Position numbers and translations under genes: made by a program | NCBI RefSeq assembly: GCF_009870825.1 | Contig: NZ_WTWY01000007.1 | Coordinates: 1-64,000, forward strand | Reading direction: 5' to 3' | Length of the DNA: 64,000 nucleotides | From: Paenibacillus sp. USDA918EY | GTDB lineage: Bacteria > Bacillota > Bacilli > Paenibacillales > Paenibacillaceae | Shown: positions 36,193 through 45,737 of the stretch, in pieces | Layout: every line of letters starts with the position of its first letter | Position numbering within the stretch: the first letter of the stretch is position 1 | Notes under the pieces: generated by a model | Told to the model about the DNA's origin: nothing | Seen by the model: only the letters and a program-made list of their open reading frames with translations | Databases searched by the model: none

Positions 36193-37956
36193 CTACCACC
36201 CAATCTCCGGCCGGTCAAGCCGGTACAATCGGCGGTACCGCTCCGATGCCGCCATCAGCTCCGCATGGGAACCCCTCATTTCGATGCGGCCGTTCTCCAT
36301 AAAAATGATTTCATCCATCTGCTCGGCACCCATCAAATGATGCGTCACCCAGATGAGCGTTTTGCCCTTCATCGTTTCCAGAATCGTTGCAAGCAGATCC
36401 CGTTCCGTACGCGGATCAAGCCCCACCGTCGGTTCATCCAGGATGACCACCGGATTGTCCTGCAGCAGCACCCTGGCCAGCGCGATCCGCTGGCGCTCGC
36501 CGCCGGAGAAACGCTGCCCGGTTTCGTGCATCGGCGTCCGGTAGCCAAGCGGCAGCGATTCGATCAGACGGTCCAGCTTCACCTGCGCCGCCGCGCGCCG
36601 GATCTCCTCGTCGGTCGCATCCCGGTCGCCGAGGCGGATGTTGTTCGCTACCGTCGTATCGAACAGATGCGGGTTTTGGTTCAGCACCGAAACCACCTGC
36701 GGCATCGCGTCGCCAATGGCGCAAGCTTCCGTCCCGTTCAGACGGACGCTGCCCGACGTCGGCGCCAAAGCTCCTTCGATCAGCTTCAGCAGCGTCGATT
36801 TGCCGGCGCCGCTGCGCCCGATGACGGCGATCCGTTTGCCTTGCGGCAGGTCCAGGGAAATATCCTGCAGCGCCCAAGGGGAATGGTCGTCATAACGGTA
36901 ACACAGGTTCTGTACATTTAGATGAACATCCCGTGTGCCTCCCCCTTCGAGGCCGCCGACTTGCGCCGTCGTATCTGTACCGTCTTCGCTGCCAACTTCC
37001 CTCGATTGCCGGCTAATCTCTCCCAGGCGCTGCAAAGAGCTCTGATAGCCCGGGATTTTTTCGATCGCCTCGGACACCGGCAGAAACGCATCCATCATCG
37101 GGAACACGACAAGCGCGAACGCGGCGATCAGCACGGCCGTGATATGTCCGGCGGCGTATTCCCCGGCGGACCAGACCACCATCGAAATCACACAAAGGCC
37201 AACCACGACTTGCCCGATCAGCTGCCGCCAGCGCGCCCAGCTTCTCAGCTGGCCGTCCACCTTGGCCGCCTCCTGTGCCGCCGCTTCGTATGCAGTCAAA
37301 AACTGCCGCTCTCTCCCGCTGATGACCCAATCGCTCATGCCAAGCACGGCGTCGGTCAGCTTGGCGTACAGCCCGCTGCGCTGCTTTTTCGCCAAACGGC
37401 TTTTAGCTTTGGTGATGAGCAGCGACACCCATGGCAGCACGGCGATCAACACCAAAATGTACAGCGCCATCATCAAAGCAAAACGAAGGTCGAACCGTCC
37501 CAAAGCCGCGATCGAGCCGATATACAGCACAAGCGCCGCCACGCTAGGAAATACCGTCCGCAGGTAAACGTCCTGCAAATATTCGATATCGTCGGCGAGC
37601 ACGCCAAGCACGTCCCCGGTCCGGAACCGGGAGGACAGAAACAAAGCTTGCGGCTCCAGCACGCGGTACAGCCGGGTCCGCATCCGCGACACGATCCGCA
37701 GCACGGCGTCATGGCTGACCAGGCGTTCCACGTAATGCACGACCGCGCGCCCGATCCCGAAGGTGCGCACGAGCACGATCGGCACGTACACCATCAAAAT
37801 GTTTTCCGGCCGCAGCGCCGCTTTGGAAATGAGGAAACCCGAGGTGAACATCAGCATCGCCGCGGCCAGGAGCGTAAGACAGCTAAGGGCGATAATGACG
37901 AGAAACCGTCCGAAGTACGCCCGAAAATACGGACGAAGCCAGCTTTCTTCTCTCAA
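36193..37956 (-). CDS. cydC: Thiol reductant ABC exporter subunit CydC
   Basis: 587-residue half-transporter with six membrane helices and an ATPase domain: Walker A GRSGAGKST, signature FSGGERQR, Walker B VILDEPTVGLD, switch His in VTHHLMG. With CydD it exports cysteine/glutathione-type reductants needed for assembly of cytochrome bd. It overlaps the cydD stop by four bases (ATGA) and is the last gene of cydABDC in this genome order. Confidence 0.94.
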   Translation of the reverse strand: MREESWLRPYFRAYFGRFLVIIALSCLTLLAAAMLMFTSGFLISKAALRPENILMVYVPIVLVRTFGIGRAVVHYVERLVSHDAVLRIVSRMRTRLYRVLEPQALFLSSRFRTGDVLGVLADDIEYLQDVYLRTVFPSVAALVLYIGSIAALGRFDLRFALMMALYILVLIAVLPWVSLLITKAKSRLAKKQRSGLYAKLTDAVLGMSDWVISGRERQFLTAYEAAAQEAAKVDGQLRSWARWRQLIGQVVVGLCVISMVVWSAGEYAAGHITAVLIAAFALVVFPMMDAFLPVSEAIEKIPGYQSSLQRLGEISRQSREVGSEDGTDTTAQVGGLEGGGTRDVHLNVQNLCYRYDDHSPWALQDISLDLPQGKRIAVIGRSGAGKSTLLKLIEGALAPTSGSVRLNGTEACAIGDAMPQVVSVLNQNPHLFDTTVANNIRLGDRDATDEEIRRAAAQVKLDRLIESLPLGYRTPMHETGQRFSGGERQRIALARVLLQDNPVVILDEPTVGLDPRTERDLLATILETMKGKTLIWVTHHLMGAEQMDEIIFMENGRIEMRGSHAELMAASERYRRLYRLDRPEIGW

Positions 37957-39692
37957 TGGACTCCCTCCCGTTGCGATTCAATCAGTTCATAATAGGCTCC
38001 CTTGCGGGAAAGCAGCTCCTCGTGGGTTCCGATTTCAGCCAGCTGCCCACCTTCCAGCACGATAATCAAATCCATGTCCGGCATCCAATGCAGGCGATGC
38101 GTCGCCAAAAATACCAGCTTCCCTTCAAACAGCGGCAGCATCGTCTGCTTCAACTCATATTCCGTCTCGATATCGAGATGCGCCGTCGGTTCATCCAGCA
38201 GAATGACGGGCCGCTCGCTTAAAAAAGCCCGGGCCAGCGCCACGCGCTGCCCCTGCCCTCCGCTTAACTGGCGCCCGCCTCCGCCGATGGTCTCTTGCAC
38301 GCCATGCGGCAGGCTCTGCGCCAGCTCCTTCAGCCCGGCCGCCGCCACTGCGCGCTCCACATCCGAGTCGGGCGCATCCGGCGCATAAAATCGGATATTG
38401 TCCGCAAGCGTACCGCTAAAAATAAAAGGATGCTGCGGAATATACGTGATCCGCTTTCTCCATTCCGCCAGCGACGACGAATCCAACCGCCGGCCATCCA
38501 CCGCCATGAACCCTTCGGAAGGCTTCAGAAATCCGCCAAGCACATCGATCAGCGAGGATTTGCCTGCGCCGCTGGCGCCGATGATCCCGATTTTGCCCAT
38601 CCCCTGCAAATCGAGCGATACATTCTGCAGCGAATGCGGCCCCTCCTGCTGATGCCTCACGCCCACATTCGATAAGATCAGGCGGCTGTTCGCCGTCCAG
38701 TGCAATTCGCTCTTTTCCCGGCCGGTTTTCACATCATCCGCATCTTCATTAAGCGGCTCGTCGATGATGCTGCGCATCGCGGCTCCGGCTTCCTTGCCGT
38801 CCAGCGTGGCATGGAAATCCGCGCCCACCATCCGCACAGGCAAAAAATACTCCGGCGCCAAAATAAGCACCGTCAGCCCGGTCACCAGCGCCAGATCGCC
38901 GCTGATCAGCCGCAAGCCCAGCCCGACGGCCACGACCGCCACCGACAGCATCGTAAAAAAGTCGAGCGAAAAAGAAGACAGGAACGCCACGCGCAGGGTA
39001 CGCATCGTCGCCGACCGGTACCGGTCGCTGACCCGTGCGACGCTGCCGATATGCTCCCGGCTTTGCCCGAGCAGCTTCAGCGTCTCGAGCCCGCGCAGCG
39101 AGTCGACGAAGTGGTTGGACAGCGTGCGGTACGTGTCCATCTGCTTTTCCGTCGTTTTGCGCGCAGCCAGCCCGACCAGGATCAAAAACGCGATCAAAAT
39201 CGGCATCGACAGGATCAGAATGATCCCCGAAGTGATATCCTGCAAAAAAATGTACGCCAGGATGATCCACGGGATGAGCGCCATCCCGGCCATCCGCGGC
39301 ACGATCAGCTCCAGATAGTTGCGGAACTTCGACGTTCCTTCCAGAATGAGCGTGACGAGATTGCCCGTTCCCTCCTGCCTCGCGAACCTCGGCCCAAGCT
39401 GGAACAGCTTCTCCATCACCTGCTGCCGCAGGTCGGCCCCGGTACGTTCGGCGAAGGCATAACTCATTTTTTGCTGAATGAAACCGATGATGTGCCGGAC
39501 CAGGAATGCCCCCAGAAACATCATCAATTTGTTGTATTGACCATGAAGCGGTTCGCCGGCAAAAAGGGCGGAGAGAGCCTCCGCCAGCCATCTTGCCAGC
39601 AGGATGATCGACAGGCTTTGTGCAAGCGTTAACGCCAACGAGGCGGCAAGAATTGGCTTTATCCCTTTATAGCCGAGCAAATTCCGATCCAT
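37953..39692 (-). CDS. cydD: Thiol reductant ABC exporter subunit CydD
   Basis: 579-residue half-transporter, partner of CydC. Walker A is GASGAGKSS, the signature LSGGQGQR and Walker B ILLDEPTAHLD. The N-terminal six-helix region includes the usual ERTGADLRQ coupling segment. Its ATG overlaps the cydB stop (TAATG) with no clear ribosome site of its own, so it is probably translated by coupling. Confidence 0.94.
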   Translation of the reverse strand: MDRNLLGYKGIKPILAASLALTLAQSLSIILLARWLAEALSALFAGEPLHGQYNKLMMFLGAFLVRHIIGFIQQKMSYAFAERTGADLRQQVMEKLFQLGPRFARQEGTGNLVTLILEGTSKFRNYLELIVPRMAGMALIPWIILAYIFLQDITSGIILILSMPILIAFLILVGLAARKTTEKQMDTYRTLSNHFVDSLRGLETLKLLGQSREHIGSVARVSDRYRSATMRTLRVAFLSSFSLDFFTMLSVAVVAVGLGLRLISGDLALVTGLTVLILAPEYFLPVRMVGADFHATLDGKEAGAAMRSIIDEPLNEDADDVKTGREKSELHWTANSRLILSNVGVRHQQEGPHSLQNVSLDLQGMGKIGIIGASGAGKSSLIDVLGGFLKPSEGFMAVDGRRLDSSSLAEWRKRITYIPQHPFIFSGTLADNIRFYAPDAPDSDVERAVAAAGLKELAQSLPHGVQETIGGGGRQLSGGQGQRVALARAFLSERPVILLDEPTAHLDIETEYELKQTMLPLFEGKLVFLATHRLHWMPDMDLIIVLEGGQLAEIGTHEELLSRKGAYYELIESQREGVH

Positions 39693-40711
39693 TAATATTC
39701 CAAATGCCCTTTCTCGTGAACCCGTTTATGGAAAACAAAATAGCTCCAGATTTGATAGCCGAGCACGAAAGGCAGCAGGGATAAAGCCACGATCGTCATT
39801 ACTTTCAGCGAATAATGTCCGGAGGCCGCATTGTCCACCGTCAGGTTAAAGGCCGCATCGATCGAACTGATCATGACGTTCGGGAACAATCCGATGAAAA
39901 ACGTCGCGATCGCCAGCGCGATCACCGCGCCCGTCATGCCAAACGCCCAGCCGTCTTTTTTCTTGCCGGAAAATACGACCGCCAGCGCAAACGCGACGGC
40001 CAAAGCAGCCAATACGGCAATCAGGATGCCGCCGCGCGCTTCAAAAATGCCGGTGTTGAAATACGTCAGCGTAAAGAAAGCGACAACCAGCACCGCCAGC
40101 GGAACCATCAGGCTGCGGGCCATGCGGCGCGCGCGCTGCTGAAGGTCGCCCGTTACCCGCAGCGTCGCAAACAGCAAGCCATGCACGAGGCAAAGCACGA
40201 CCATCGTCGAACCGCCGACAACGGAATAGAAATTCACGATATCGCCGAAAAACGAAGCTTTCATTTCCATCGCCCGGTCGATCGGCAAGCCTTGAATCAA
40301 ATCGGCGAACACGACGCCCAGCAGAAGCGGCGGCAGCAGGCTGCCGATCAGGATGACGATGTCCCATGTTTTTTTCCAGGAAGCCTTCTCCACCTTGCCC
40401 CGGTATTCAAAGGCGACTCCCCGCCCGATGAGCGCAAGCAGAAGCAGGACAAGCGGCGTATAAAATCCGCTGAACAGCGTGGCGTACCAGTTCGGGAAAG
40501 CCGCGAACATCGCGCCTCCGGCCGTCAGCAGCCACACCTCGTTGGCATCCCAGAACGGGCCGATGGAATTGATCAGCACCCGGCGTTCGGTATCGTTTTT
40601 CGCCAAAACGCCCGTCGCCATCCCGATGCCGAAATCAAAGCCCTCGAGGAAAAAGAACCCCGTGAACAGCACCGCGACGAGCACGAACCACAGCTCATTA
40701 AGAGATAGCAT
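39692..40711 (-). CDS. cydB: Cytochrome bd quinol oxidase subunit II
   Basis: 339 residues, the usual length, with eight to nine predicted membrane helices. Conserved stretches include FFFLEGFDFGIGM near the start and GPFWDANEVWLLTAGGAMFAAFP. With CydA it reduces oxygen to water at the expense of menaquinol. The ATG at 40711 has AAGGAGG ten bases upstream and lies inside the 3' end of cydA (14-bp overlap); the frame is open upstream but that is cydA sequence. Confidence 0.96.
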   Translation of the reverse strand: MLSLNELWFVLVAVLFTGFFFLEGFDFGIGMATGVLAKNDTERRVLINSIGPFWDANEVWLLTAGGAMFAAFPNWYATLFSGFYTPLVLLLLALIGRGVAFEYRGKVEKASWKKTWDIVILIGSLLPPLLLGVVFADLIQGLPIDRAMEMKASFFGDIVNFYSVVGGSTMVVLCLVHGLLFATLRVTGDLQQRARRMARSLMVPLAVLVVAFFTLTYFNTGIFEARGGILIAVLAALAVAFALAVVFSGKKKDGWAFGMTGAVIALAIATFFIGLFPNVMISSIDAAFNLTVDNAASGHYSLKVMTIVALSLLPFVLGYQIWSYFVFHKRVHEKGHLEY

Positions 40712-42104
40712 GGCGGTATTCCTCCTTATCAAATGGATCGCTGGACGTTTCCGCCGGCGTCTCGGCGGCGTACGGTCCTTTTTTGATGACGCGGATAAAC
40801 AGGTAGACCATAACGACGGCCAATACGGCATAGATGCCGGTAAATGCGATCAGGGAAAACAGCACCTGGCCTGCGGTTACGCTCGGCGATACGCCGTCCG
40901 CGGTCGTCATCAGTCCGAATACCGTCCATGGCTGGCGGCCGATTTCCGTCATAATCCAGCCCGAAGTGTTGGCGATGATCGGCAGCGAAATGGCAAATAC
41001 CATAAGGCGCAGGAACCATTTGTTCCGGTTCTCCAGCTTTTTGCGCGCCGCCAAATACACCCCGTACATGCTGAGCAAAATGAGCAGCGAACCGCTGGCC
41101 ACCATCACGCGGAAACTCCAGAAAGTCGTGCGCACCGGCGGAATATAGTCGCCCGGGCCGTACTGCTGCTCATATTGGGCCTGCAGTTCTTTCATGCCCT
41201 GCACTTCCCCTGAAAATTTGCTGTACGACAAAAAGCTGAGCAGGTAAGGGATCTGGAACTCTGCGGTATTTTTCTGATTTTTCGTATCGATGAACGCCGT
41301 CACCGTCCAAGGCGCAGGGTCGCCGCTGTTTTCCCACAGCGCTTCGGTTGCGGCCATTTTCATCGGTTGGGTTTTAACCAGGTATTGGGCCTGCTGGTGA
41401 CCGACAAGCGCCACGCCGATCGAAGAAACGAGACCGATGACGGTCGCAATGACGAACGATTTTTTGAAAAACTGCACATCTTTTTTCTTGAGCAGCTTAT
41501 ACGCGCTGACGCCGGCAACCAGGAACGCGCCCGTCATAAACGCGGCCAAAATCGTGTGCGGAAACTCAAGCAGCAGCTGGCCGTTTTTGATCAGCGCGAA
41601 AAAGTCGTTCATTTCGGCCCGGCCGTTGTTGATCGTAAAACCGACAGGGCGCTGCATGAAGGAGTTGGCCGCCAAAATCCAGAACGCCGACATAATCGTC
41701 CCGATGGCAACCAGCCAGATGCAAAGCGCATGCACTTTTTTCGAAAGCCGTTCCCAGCCGAAAATCCAAAGTCCGATAAACGTCGATTCCATGAAAAAGG
41801 CGAGCAGCGCCTCAACCGCCAGCGGAGCGCCGAACACGTCGCCGACGAACCGGGAATACGACGACCAGTTCATGCCGAACTGGAATTCCTGAAGAATGCC
41901 GGTGACGACGCCGATCGCGAAGTTGATCAGGAACAGCTTGCCCCAGAACTTCGCCATATGTTTGTACTCTTCCTTGCCTTTGACGACGTACATCGTCTCC
42001 ATGATCGCGATCATGAACGCCAGACCGATGGACACGGGGACGAAGAAAAAGTGAAAAATCGTCGTTGCCGCAAACTGAATCCGCGACAGCATAATTACGT
42101 CCAT
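40698..42104 (-). CDS. cydA: Cytochrome bd quinol oxidase subunit I
   Basis: 468 residues with about nine membrane helices. The N-terminal RIQFAATTIFHFFFVPVSIGL contains the axial His for heme b595, a GWERLSKK region follows, and the heme b558 region includes HTILAAFMTG. The quinol loop (PPVRTTFWSFRVM) is of the short-Q-loop type normal for Gram-positives. First gene of the operon. Two Fnr/CRP-type boxes upstream suggest induction at low oxygen. Confidence 0.96.
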   Translation of the reverse strand: MDVIMLSRIQFAATTIFHFFFVPVSIGLAFMIAIMETMYVVKGKEEYKHMAKFWGKLFLINFAIGVVTGILQEFQFGMNWSSYSRFVGDVFGAPLAVEALLAFFMESTFIGLWIFGWERLSKKVHALCIWLVAIGTIMSAFWILAANSFMQRPVGFTINNGRAEMNDFFALIKNGQLLLEFPHTILAAFMTGAFLVAGVSAYKLLKKKDVQFFKKSFVIATVIGLVSSIGVALVGHQQAQYLVKTQPMKMAATEALWENSGDPAPWTVTAFIDTKNQKNTAEFQIPYLLSFLSYSKFSGEVQGMKELQAQYEQQYGPGDYIPPVRTTFWSFRVMVASGSLLILLSMYGVYLAARKKLENRNKWFLRLMVFAISLPIIANTSGWIMTEIGRQPWTVFGLMTTADGVSPSVTAGQVLFSLIAFTGIYAVLAVVMVYLFIRVIKKGPYAAETPAETSSDPFDKEEYRHAIS

Positions 42105-42234
42105 TGTTCTTCCCTCTTTCTAATAGTTTTCAGTTCGAACCCTTGGGCGATGGATATACCCCATCCATTTGCTCCCTTAAAGATGCTGCAAACTTTCTTC
42201 AATCGTTCCCGATTGAAAAATCTCTTCTTCCTGT

Positions 42235-42240
42235 ATTCTG
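42235..42240 (-). promoter_or_regulatory. Candidate -10 element of cydA
   Basis: CAGAAT on the minus strand (four of six to TATAAT). It predicts a transcription start near 42228, which places the centre of the first Fnr-type box at about -41.5. Confidence 0.4.
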
Positions 42241-42261
42241 GCAGACCGTCGTCATTCTAAA

Positions 42262-42277
42262 TGTGATTTATGTCACA
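42262..42277. promoter_or_regulatory. Fnr/CRP-type box 1 upstream of cydA
   Basis: TGTGATTTATGTCACA fits TGTGA-N6-TCACA perfectly. Rex sites share this core, so Rex is an alternative reader. Confidence 0.8.
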
Positions 42278-42301
42278 ACCACAGGTCCAAAAGACCTAAT
42301 A

Positions 42302-42317
42302 TGTGAATTATGTCACA
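42302..42317. promoter_or_regulatory. Fnr/CRP-type box 2 upstream of cydA
   Basis: TGTGAATTATGTCACA, a second perfect TGTGA-N6-TCACA site, exactly 40 bp (about four helical turns) from the first. Confidence 0.78.
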
Positions 42318-42344
42318 AAATATTAAAAATTTTAGACTTCGAAC

Positions 42345-42392
42345 CAAACAAAAGGGACTCTCCCAAGCCCATACGGCCCGAAAAAAGTCCCC
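42345..42392 (-). terminator. Terminator of the zinc-ribbon protein gene
   Basis: On the minus strand GGGGACT and AGTCCC form the outer stem with inner GGGCC/GGGCT pairing, then TTTTGTTT. Confidence 0.65.
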
Positions 42393-42452
42393 TAAAATTC
42401 GATATTTCCTCTATGTCTTCACCCGAACGACGGGCGTTTCGCGCAGATCCTG

Positions 42453-42938
42453 CTAGTCCCTCGCTACGTAATATTTGTTGGTCATGTACCAGGCATCGCC
42501 TTTGTCCGTAGCCACTTTGCCCTTTTTCTTGTCCAAAAACACGATCTCGTTGCATTTGGAACAATACCATTTGGTCGTGTAGTACTGGGAATAGGTCGTA
42601 TAGGTCGTGCCGCATTTGCAGTCGACTTTGAAGTACACGCGGTTCTCTTCGTACGCTTTGGACAGCTGCTCGGTATTATCCGATTCCGCCTGGCGGTTGC
42701 CCACCGGCTTCAGCACTTCGGCGTAGTTGGAAAAACGGTTATGCACTTTGAAATCCGCAACCAGCTCTGGATTGAGGCCGAAAAACTCCTTACCAATAGC
42801 CGTGATGAATTTCGCGTCGGTACGATAGCACTCGATCCATTCCTGAATTTGCTTATTCGATAAAGGTACAGTTCCTTTAATGCCACTATTCAAGGTGTAG
42901 GTCATGATGGTCAGGTTCTCATTGTCTTCATAGAACAT
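42453..42938 (-). CDS. Protein of unknown function with C-terminal zinc ribbon
   Basis: 161 residues, not recognised. The C-terminal third has C-x-C and C-x-x-C pairs about 17 residues apart (DCKCGTTY and YCSKCNE), which should bind one zinc. Aromatic-rich sequence (many Tyr/Thr) lies between them. The N-terminal part is mixed charged with an EWIECYRTDAKF stretch. It ends in a YYVARD tail. AAGGAGG lies 11 bases upstream of the ATG. Monocistronic. It might be a nucleic-acid-binding or ferredoxin-like accessory protein; nothing decides this. Confidence 0.75.
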   Translation of the reverse strand: MFYEDNENLTIMTYTLNSGIKGTVPLSNKQIQEWIECYRTDAKFITAIGKEFFGLNPELVADFKVHNRFSNYAEVLKPVGNRQAESDNTEQLSKAYEENRVYFKVDCKCGTTYTTYSQYYTTKWYCSKCNEIVFLDKKKGKVATDKGDAWYMTNKYYVARD

Positions 42939-43074
42939 TAATTCAGAAACCTCCTTATGATTTCATCTATTAATGTACTACTTCTTTGAACCATAATCAA
43001 AGTGTGAAATATAGGCAGGAAAGTGCAAATGTTTTTCTTGGAAAAAAGACCGGGTAATTTTACCTATAAGGTAC

Positions 43075-44715
43075 TTAAGACGCAGGCAGCTCGCGGAAAG
43101 CCAGCTTCCAAGCAACCAGATTAAGGATGAGCAGCAGGAGCATGTATAAATACTCTCCGTACGGTAAAAATGTAAAGCCAAAATGCGCACCCGCGAAGAC
43201 GCCAAGCAGCACTATAAGCCCAAAAATAACAAACCCGCCGCCGGACTGGGCGTTCTGAAACGGCCTCGAAAACGGCAGCCCTTTTTCTAACGCCATAAAG
43301 CTGACGACCACATACAGCAGCACCCCGAGCAAAATGACGATGAGTTCCGGAATAATTCTCGCGCCAAAAATGATCAGGAAAATGACGGCCTGCAAAATGA
43401 ATACCGGAGCGAACAGCCGGACGACCATCGCCTTCAGCGCTCCTTTATAGACGGAGGCGACGTCCGTTAACGGCGCGGTCTGATAAATCCATGCCCCTTT
43501 ATAGTTGCCCGAGAATTTGAGCATCATGATGATGCTTGGGATCATAAGCCCGCAGAAGTACAAAAACAAATACCCTTTGCCCATTCGCATGGCGGCAAAA
43601 CCGCCCTCCGAGCGCAGCATATTAAACATGAAAATAAACGGAAATATGATGGAAAAGCCGAGCTGCGGATAGACTTTGAGCTTAAAGTCCCGTTCCCGGC
43701 CCATCATATCCCAGGAAAAGCGGAAAAAGAGCCTCTCAATCCGGCTCCGGCAAAAGAGCCTGCCCAGCCCTTCCTGCAGGCGGAAACGGCTTGTATTGCC
43801 CCGCCCGTGATGGCTGGCGAGCTTCTGCAAATTCCGTTCGAATGAAGGCATCAACAGCGAATACAATCCCCAGGCGGCCGCCGTCCCGACGACCGAAAGG
43901 ACGGAAAAGACGATGACCAGCGGCGACTTCCCTTCGCCAAGCAGCCATTCGAACGGGGAGGCGAACCAAGCCGGAAATATGAAAATCTCCCACCATTGCG
44001 GCCTAAACGCAACCTTCAAATCGATGACGCTGAACAATCTGGAGATAAACTGATACCCTACAGTCATAACGATCGTCAGCCCGATCTGAACGTAATTGAT
44101 GATGTCCTTCAGCTTCTCCCCGTCGAAAAAGCGCAGTACAAGCCAGTAAAGCGCCGCCGTCAGCGCGACGATAAAAAAGTCCATCAGCACGATTTCCACA
44201 AGGAAAAGTAGGAAAAACAAGACGCCGTGCTTGAATAACCCGACCAGAAGCGGCACCACGGTCAACGATCCGGTCAACAGCAGCAGGTAAATCATCACGT
44301 GAAGCATTTTGGCCATACTGATCGTGCGGCGCTGCACCGGCTTGGAAAACAAAATGTTCCGGTCGCGCACGTCCAGCATTACGGATGAAAAGTCGGAGAT
44401 CATGGATGTCGTGATCATGAACATCAGGATGCCGAACACCAGGCTCATCTGAAACATGTAATTCGTCTTCATGACGATAAACGGCACCAAGATGACGCTG
44501 ATAATGACGTAAATCCACAGCGACTTGATAAATTGGTTGGACTGCTTGTCAGGGTCGGCATTTTTGGAGGATTTCTGAATAAGCGTCGGCACCCTGCGGC
44601 CGTCCATCAACAGCTTGACCTCCAAGATGCGGCGCATCATTTCGTAGTCGATCCCGGATCTTTCGAACAGCCCCCGCAGCGGATCCAGAATTTGCAGCCA
44701 TTTCACGCTACCCAT
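43075..44715 (-). CDS. ABC-2 type transporter permease, large (546 residues)
   Basis: A permease with roughly 12 predicted membrane helices and a long soluble loop in the middle (about residues 295-350). A cytoplasmic N-terminus of 60 residues precedes helix 1. It follows its ATPase by three bases, with AGGAGGTG overlapping the end of that gene. The duplicated helix pattern suggests two permease halves fused. Substrate unknown. Confidence 0.8.
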   Translation of the reverse strand: MGSVKWLQILDPLRGLFERSGIDYEMMRRILEVKLLMDGRRVPTLIQKSSKNADPDKQSNQFIKSLWIYVIISVILVPFIVMKTNYMFQMSLVFGILMFMITTSMISDFSSVMLDVRDRNILFSKPVQRRTISMAKMLHVMIYLLLLTGSLTVVPLLVGLFKHGVLFFLLFLVEIVLMDFFIVALTAALYWLVLRFFDGEKLKDIINYVQIGLTIVMTVGYQFISRLFSVIDLKVAFRPQWWEIFIFPAWFASPFEWLLGEGKSPLVIVFSVLSVVGTAAAWGLYSLLMPSFERNLQKLASHHGRGNTSRFRLQEGLGRLFCRSRIERLFFRFSWDMMGRERDFKLKVYPQLGFSIIFPFIFMFNMLRSEGGFAAMRMGKGYLFLYFCGLMIPSIIMMLKFSGNYKGAWIYQTAPLTDVASVYKGALKAMVVRLFAPVFILQAVIFLIIFGARIIPELIVILLGVLLYVVVSFMALEKGLPFSRPFQNAQSGGGFVIFGLIVLLGVFAGAHFGFTFLPYGEYLYMLLLLILNLVAWKLAFRELPAS

Positions 44716-44718
44716 CCG

Positions 44719-45519
44719 CTACACCTCCTGAACGATCGACACGAACGAAGACGCCACATCCTTGTATTCGTGAAATCCGGTCAAATCATTAAAAATTTGC
44801 TCCAGCGACCGTTCATGCGACTGCTCCCGCAGCTCCTCGAAGCTGCCGTCGGCGACGATCCGCCCCCCGTTAAGCAGCAAAATGCGGCTGCTGATCTTCT
44901 CGACGACGTCCATAATATGCGAGGAATAAAAAATCGTTTTGCCTTCGGCCGCCAGCGCCGCCAAAATCTCTTTTACGATCATGACGCTGTTGGCGTCCAG
45001 GCCGCTCAAAGGCTCATCAAGAAACAGAATGTCCGGGTTGTGCAGCAAGCTGGAAATCAGAAGCACCTTTTGCCGCATCCCTTTGCTGAACGAAGAAATC
45101 CGGTCGAAATAAACCTCTTCGAGCCCGAATTTGGCCATCAGCCGTCTCGCCTTGTGATCCGCTTTTCGCTGCGCGAGCCCGTACAGCTCCCCGACAAACA
45201 CCAAATACTCCTGTGCGGTCAAGCTGTCGTACAGTTCCGCCACTTCTGGCACATAACCGATGCGCCGCTTGTATTCGATGTCCCCGTCCGCGATGTCCCT
45301 GCCAAAAATCCGCACCTCGCCCCGGTACCCTTCGACCAGACCCAGCATGATTTTGACCGTCGTGCTTTTGCCCGCGCCGTTCGGGCCGATATAACCGATG
45401 ATTTGCCCCTTATGCACGTCCAGATCGATGCCCTGCAAAATCGGCTTGCTTCCATAACTCATTTCCAGATTGCGGATCGATATGACCGGCTCCTGCCGAT
45501 TTCCCGCCGTTTCAATCAA
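44719..45519 (-). CDS. ABC transporter ATP-binding protein
   Basis: 266 residues. Walker A is GPNGAGKST, the signature FSKGMRQK, Walker B LFLDEPLSGLD and switch His in SSHIMD. The FSKGMRQ signature is typical of ABC-2 exporters of the CcmA/NatA type. The start is TTG with AAGGGAG about nine bases upstream. It forms a two-gene unit with the 12-helix permease. Confidence 0.9.
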   Translation of the reverse strand: MIETAGNRQEPVISIRNLEMSYGSKPILQGIDLDVHKGQIIGYIGPNGAGKSTTVKIMLGLVEGYRGEVRIFGRDIADGDIEYKRRIGYVPEVAELYDSLTAQEYLVFVGELYGLAQRKADHKARRLMAKFGLEEVYFDRISSFSKGMRQKVLLISSLLHNPDILFLDEPLSGLDANSVMIVKEILAALAAEGKTIFYSSHIMDVVEKISSRILLLNGGRIVADGSFEELREQSHERSLEQIFNDLTGFHEYKDVASSFVSIVQEV

Positions 45520-45676
45520 TTCGTATCACTCCCTTGTTGCTGCTATATGTATTTTAAAAACTTATAGATGCGAGCGGCTGCCTTGGTTATGGACCGTTCT
45601 TCCAAATAATAGCACATAATCCAGATCAACATGTCGGTTGAAAAGATATTTTTCCGGCAGTTCCGGCTCAGCCGAT

Positions 45677-45718
45677 AAAAAAACTCCGACGAACAAGTTG
45701 GTTGCTCATCGGAGTCTT
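45677..45718 (-). terminator. Terminator of the S66 peptidase unit
   Basis: ACTCCGACGA and TCATCGGAGT flank an 18-base loop; T7 follows on the minus strand. Confidence 0.8.
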
Positions 45719-45737
45719 TACCTCAAATATATCCCTT

